From: Deltaproteobacteria bacterium
GTDB taxonomy: Bacteria > Myxococcota > UBA796 > SXON01
DNA: 13,477 nt
Direction: 5' to 3'
NCBI GenBank assembly: GCA_947483545.1
Contig: CANKNP010000116.1
Location: forward strand, 1 to 13,477
Shown: positions 12,149 to 13,477 of the stretch, one piece after another
Position numbering within the stretch: position 1 is the first letter of the stretch
Layout: every line of letters starts with the position of its first letter
Position numbers and translations under genes: made by a program
Notes under the pieces: generated by a model
What the model was told of the DNA's origin: nothing
Database searches by the model: none
What the model saw: only the letters and a program-made list of their open reading frames with translations

Positions 12149-13048
12149 CTACTCGGCGTCGGGATCGAGGCCGAGGGCGCGAAGCCGAGCCTCCAGGCGC
12201 TCCCTTGCAGCGCGCTCCTGCTTGGCCAGAACGAGCGCCTCCTCCTTGGCTGCGAGCGCCTCCTCCTTGGCTGCGAGCGCCTCCTCCTTGGCTGCGAGCG
12301 CCTCCTCCTTCGCCGCGACCGCCTCCTCCCGATCCGCTTCCATCGTGTTCTGCGTGCGGATGTAATCCAGGCGCGACCGGTACAGGTCGTTCAACGCAGC
12401 GTTATTCTGAAACTCGATGAGGACGGCCATGGCGCTCTCCAGGGCAGGGTTGTCGATCTCGTGCGGAATTTCGGACCAGCCTTCGGCTTCCGTGAAGAAC
12501 CGTACCCAGCCGAGCAGCGCATCAGGAAGGGACATTTCCGGGTCGTCGCGCCACCGGTCCAATTCGAGCACATGCACCTCAAAGTGCGCGCTCAGCTCAA
12601 GTGTGCCGGCCTCGTCGCGGACCCGGAACCGATGGTGGAGCGCGGTGGCTTCACGAAAGACGTTTTTGTTGACCATCCAGATCGCCACGACCGGCCGGAG
12701 CTGGTGGTACTTCTCGCCGCGATCAAGCTGGCCTTTGTACAGCGCCGCCCAAGCGTAGAGCATGCGCTCGCGCAGGGCGGTGTGATTCCAGGTCTGCATC
12801 TCCACCTGAAAGATCTCGCCCGCCGCGTCTGTGGCGACCACGTCGACGGTGACCTGCCCTTCCTCGACGCGGTCCACGATCTGGACCGGGCTTCGCACCT
12901 GAACGCCCACGACCGGCGAGGATCGCTGAAGGACTGCGTTCAGGAAGTTCACGAGGCGGTCCGTGTGCCCCGGATCGGCGAGCAGCTTGCGGAACACGCA
13001 GTCCACCCGGGGGCTGATGCCGACGGGGAGTGGGGGGAGGGGCTGCAT
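12149..13048 (-). CDS. Rpn-family PD-(D/E)XK nuclease / putative transposase
   Basis: A 299-residue protein of the Rpn/PDDEXK_2 family, recombination-promoting DNA endonucleases often labelled transposase. The typical opening VDCVFRKLLADPGHTDRLVNFLNAVL lies near residues 15-40. The nuclease core has Asp69 (TVDVVATD) and Glu83-x-Gln85 (FQVEMQ), the usual D...ExQ variant, followed by the family's YAWAALYKGQL segment. The core appears intact, so activity is plausible. Residues about 236-285 are a tandem EEALAAK heptad repeat predicted to form a coiled coil. ATG 13048 was chosen because homologues begin a few residues before the conserved VDxVF motif; ATG 13126, which abuts the upstream TGA, is the alternative and would mean translational coupling. 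Upstream is a transposase-like gene, so this is probably an accessory, mobile region. Confidence 0.9.
   Translation of the reverse strand: MQPLPPLPVGISPRVDCVFRKLLADPGHTDRLVNFLNAVLQRSSPVVGVQVRSPVQIVDRVEEGQVTVDVVATDAAGEIFQVEMQTWNHTALRERMLYAWAALYKGQLDRGEKYHQLRPVVAIWMVNKNVFREATALHHRFRVRDEAGTLELSAHFEVHVLELDRWRDDPEMSLPDALLGWVRFFTEAEGWSEIPHEIDNPALESAMAVLIEFQNNAALNDLYRSRLDYIRTQNTMEADREEAVAAKEEALAAKEEALAAKEEALAAKEEALVLAKQERAARERLEARLRALGLDPDAE
12235..12339. repeat. 21-bp tandem repeat encoding EEALAAK heptads
   Basis: Three exact copies of a 21-bp unit (12235-12255, 12256-12276, 12277-12297) are followed by a copy with two changes (12298-12318) and a diverged partial copy (12319-12339). Each encodes one heptad. 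Exact identity at DNA level indicates recent slippage or recombination, and repeat number probably varies between strains. Confidence 0.95.
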
Positions 13049-13126
13049 CGGACAGGCGTAACCTGAACGCCCACGAGGACTGCCGTCCGAACCGGGGGCC
13101 AACCCCGAATGCAACCCTTCGGCCAT

Positions 13127-13477
13127 TCAGGCGACGTACCTTGGCATCTCGATGTCGTGGACAAGCATCAAGTCGCCAGCCATGGCCCTGCGCCAGCCTT
13201 CGAACCGCTCCGGGCTCTCTGCCACACGCCCGCGCATCTGGCACACGCGCACCGAGCTGGCCGAGAGGATGTTGGCGACCTCGGTGTTCGGCAGGCCGAG
13301 CGCAGTCGTCAACCACCAAGCGGCAAACTCGCGGGCGGGATTTCCGGCCCTACCTTTGGGTGAGCTGCGCAGGTCGCTGCTGGCGACGCCCGTGACTGCA
13401 AGGAGTTGAACAAGCACCGCGTCTACATCCAACACGCGCTCAGAATTCTCAAGCTCCTCGGCGTCCTCCTCCACCCA
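13127..13477 (-). CDS. C-terminal part of a probable REP-associated (IS200-like) transposase, partial
   Basis: The frame is open to the window edge, so only the last 116 residues are visible and the catalytic HUH/Tyr domain is outside. The visible part has the look of the C-terminal DNA-binding domain of REP-associated tyrosine transposases: a helical segment DAVLVQLLAVTGVASSDLRS, a linker, then NPAREFAAWWLTTALGLPNTEVANIL with a helix-turn-helix-like GLPNTEVANILSAS, followed by arginine-rich helices. Family members share the pattern of arginine, then (A)xxWL or similar, then GLxxxEIAxxL. A GTG at 13474 could begin a short protein, but the frame continues upstream of it. Its stop TGA abuts an ATG of the Rpn-family frame. 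The assignment is by pattern; another helix-turn-helix protein is possible. Confidence 0.55.
   Translation of the reverse strand, partial: WVEEDAEELENSERVLDVDAVLVQLLAVTGVASSDLRSSPKGRAGNPAREFAAWWLTTALGLPNTEVANILSASSVRVCQMRGRVAESPERFEGWRRAMAGDLMLVHDIEMPRYVA

Noticed and set aside
12149..12339. CRISPR-like array from the 21-bp repeats
   Set aside because: The units are directly contiguous without spacers and encode in-frame heptads of a real protein.

Overview
The window is very GC-rich and dense with small secreted and lipidated proteins, Asp-Thr and Ala-Thr-Pro low-complexity tracts, DxDGDG calcium-type loops and a eukaryote-like Ser/Thr kinase with a transmembrane anchor. That combination suggests a member of the Myxococcota (myxobacteria-like, formerly Deltaproteobacteria) or a close relative. 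This is an inference from style; there is no rRNA or marker gene to prove it. I see no tRNA, rRNA or CRISPR array.

Layout, left to right. (1) 1-1720: two minus-strand genes, a small secreted Ala/Thr protein (236-535) and an Asp-Thr-repeat lipoprotein (629-1498). They lie between copies of a 29-31 bp element with a REP-like internal palindrome: two direct copies at 69-99 and 201-231, and one inverted copy at 1599-1627. (2) 1720-3507: a plus-strand lipoprotein (1720-2553) converges on a minus-strand gene with a basic linker and a putative C-terminal winged helix (2561-3241). The two stop codons are 7 bp apart. A textbook intrinsic terminator on the plus strand (3314-3344) sits just beyond the 5' end of the minus gene. 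(3) 3508-8934: four minus-strand genes. In transcription order they are a PGM1-type ATP-grasp peptide ligase-like enzyme, a TPR-like/PEGA-like membrane protein, a membrane-anchored Ser/Thr protein kinase and a PduO-type cobalamin adenosyltransferase. The kinase overlaps the TPR-like gene by a few bases, and the adenosyltransferase follows 16 bp after the kinase, so these three are probably one operon. A separate promoter-like site lies between the ligase and the TPR-like gene. (4) 8995-11934: a plus-strand lipoprotein made of three copies of a ~140-residue unit, divergent from the ligase and convergent with a Tudor/Agenet-like lipoprotein (10637-11437). A short putative lipoprotein follows (11620-11934). 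(5) 12000-13477: a likely mobile end, with paired hairpins, an Rpn/PD-(D/E)XK nuclease-family gene with recently expanded 21-bp repeats, and the C-terminal part of a probable REP-associated (IS200-like) transposase running off the window.

Functionally, the best-defined activities are the kinase, the ATP-grasp ligase, the adenosyltransferase and the Rpn nuclease. At least five lipoproteins have no recognisable function. The kinase and TPR-like protein probably act together at the inner membrane: both have transmembrane segments and PEGA-like sections, and their genes overlap. The strongest candidates for something undescribed are the three-unit lipoprotein, the orphan PGM1-like ligase, the REP-like elements around genes 1-2, and a possible leaderless-promoter pattern before several ATGs.
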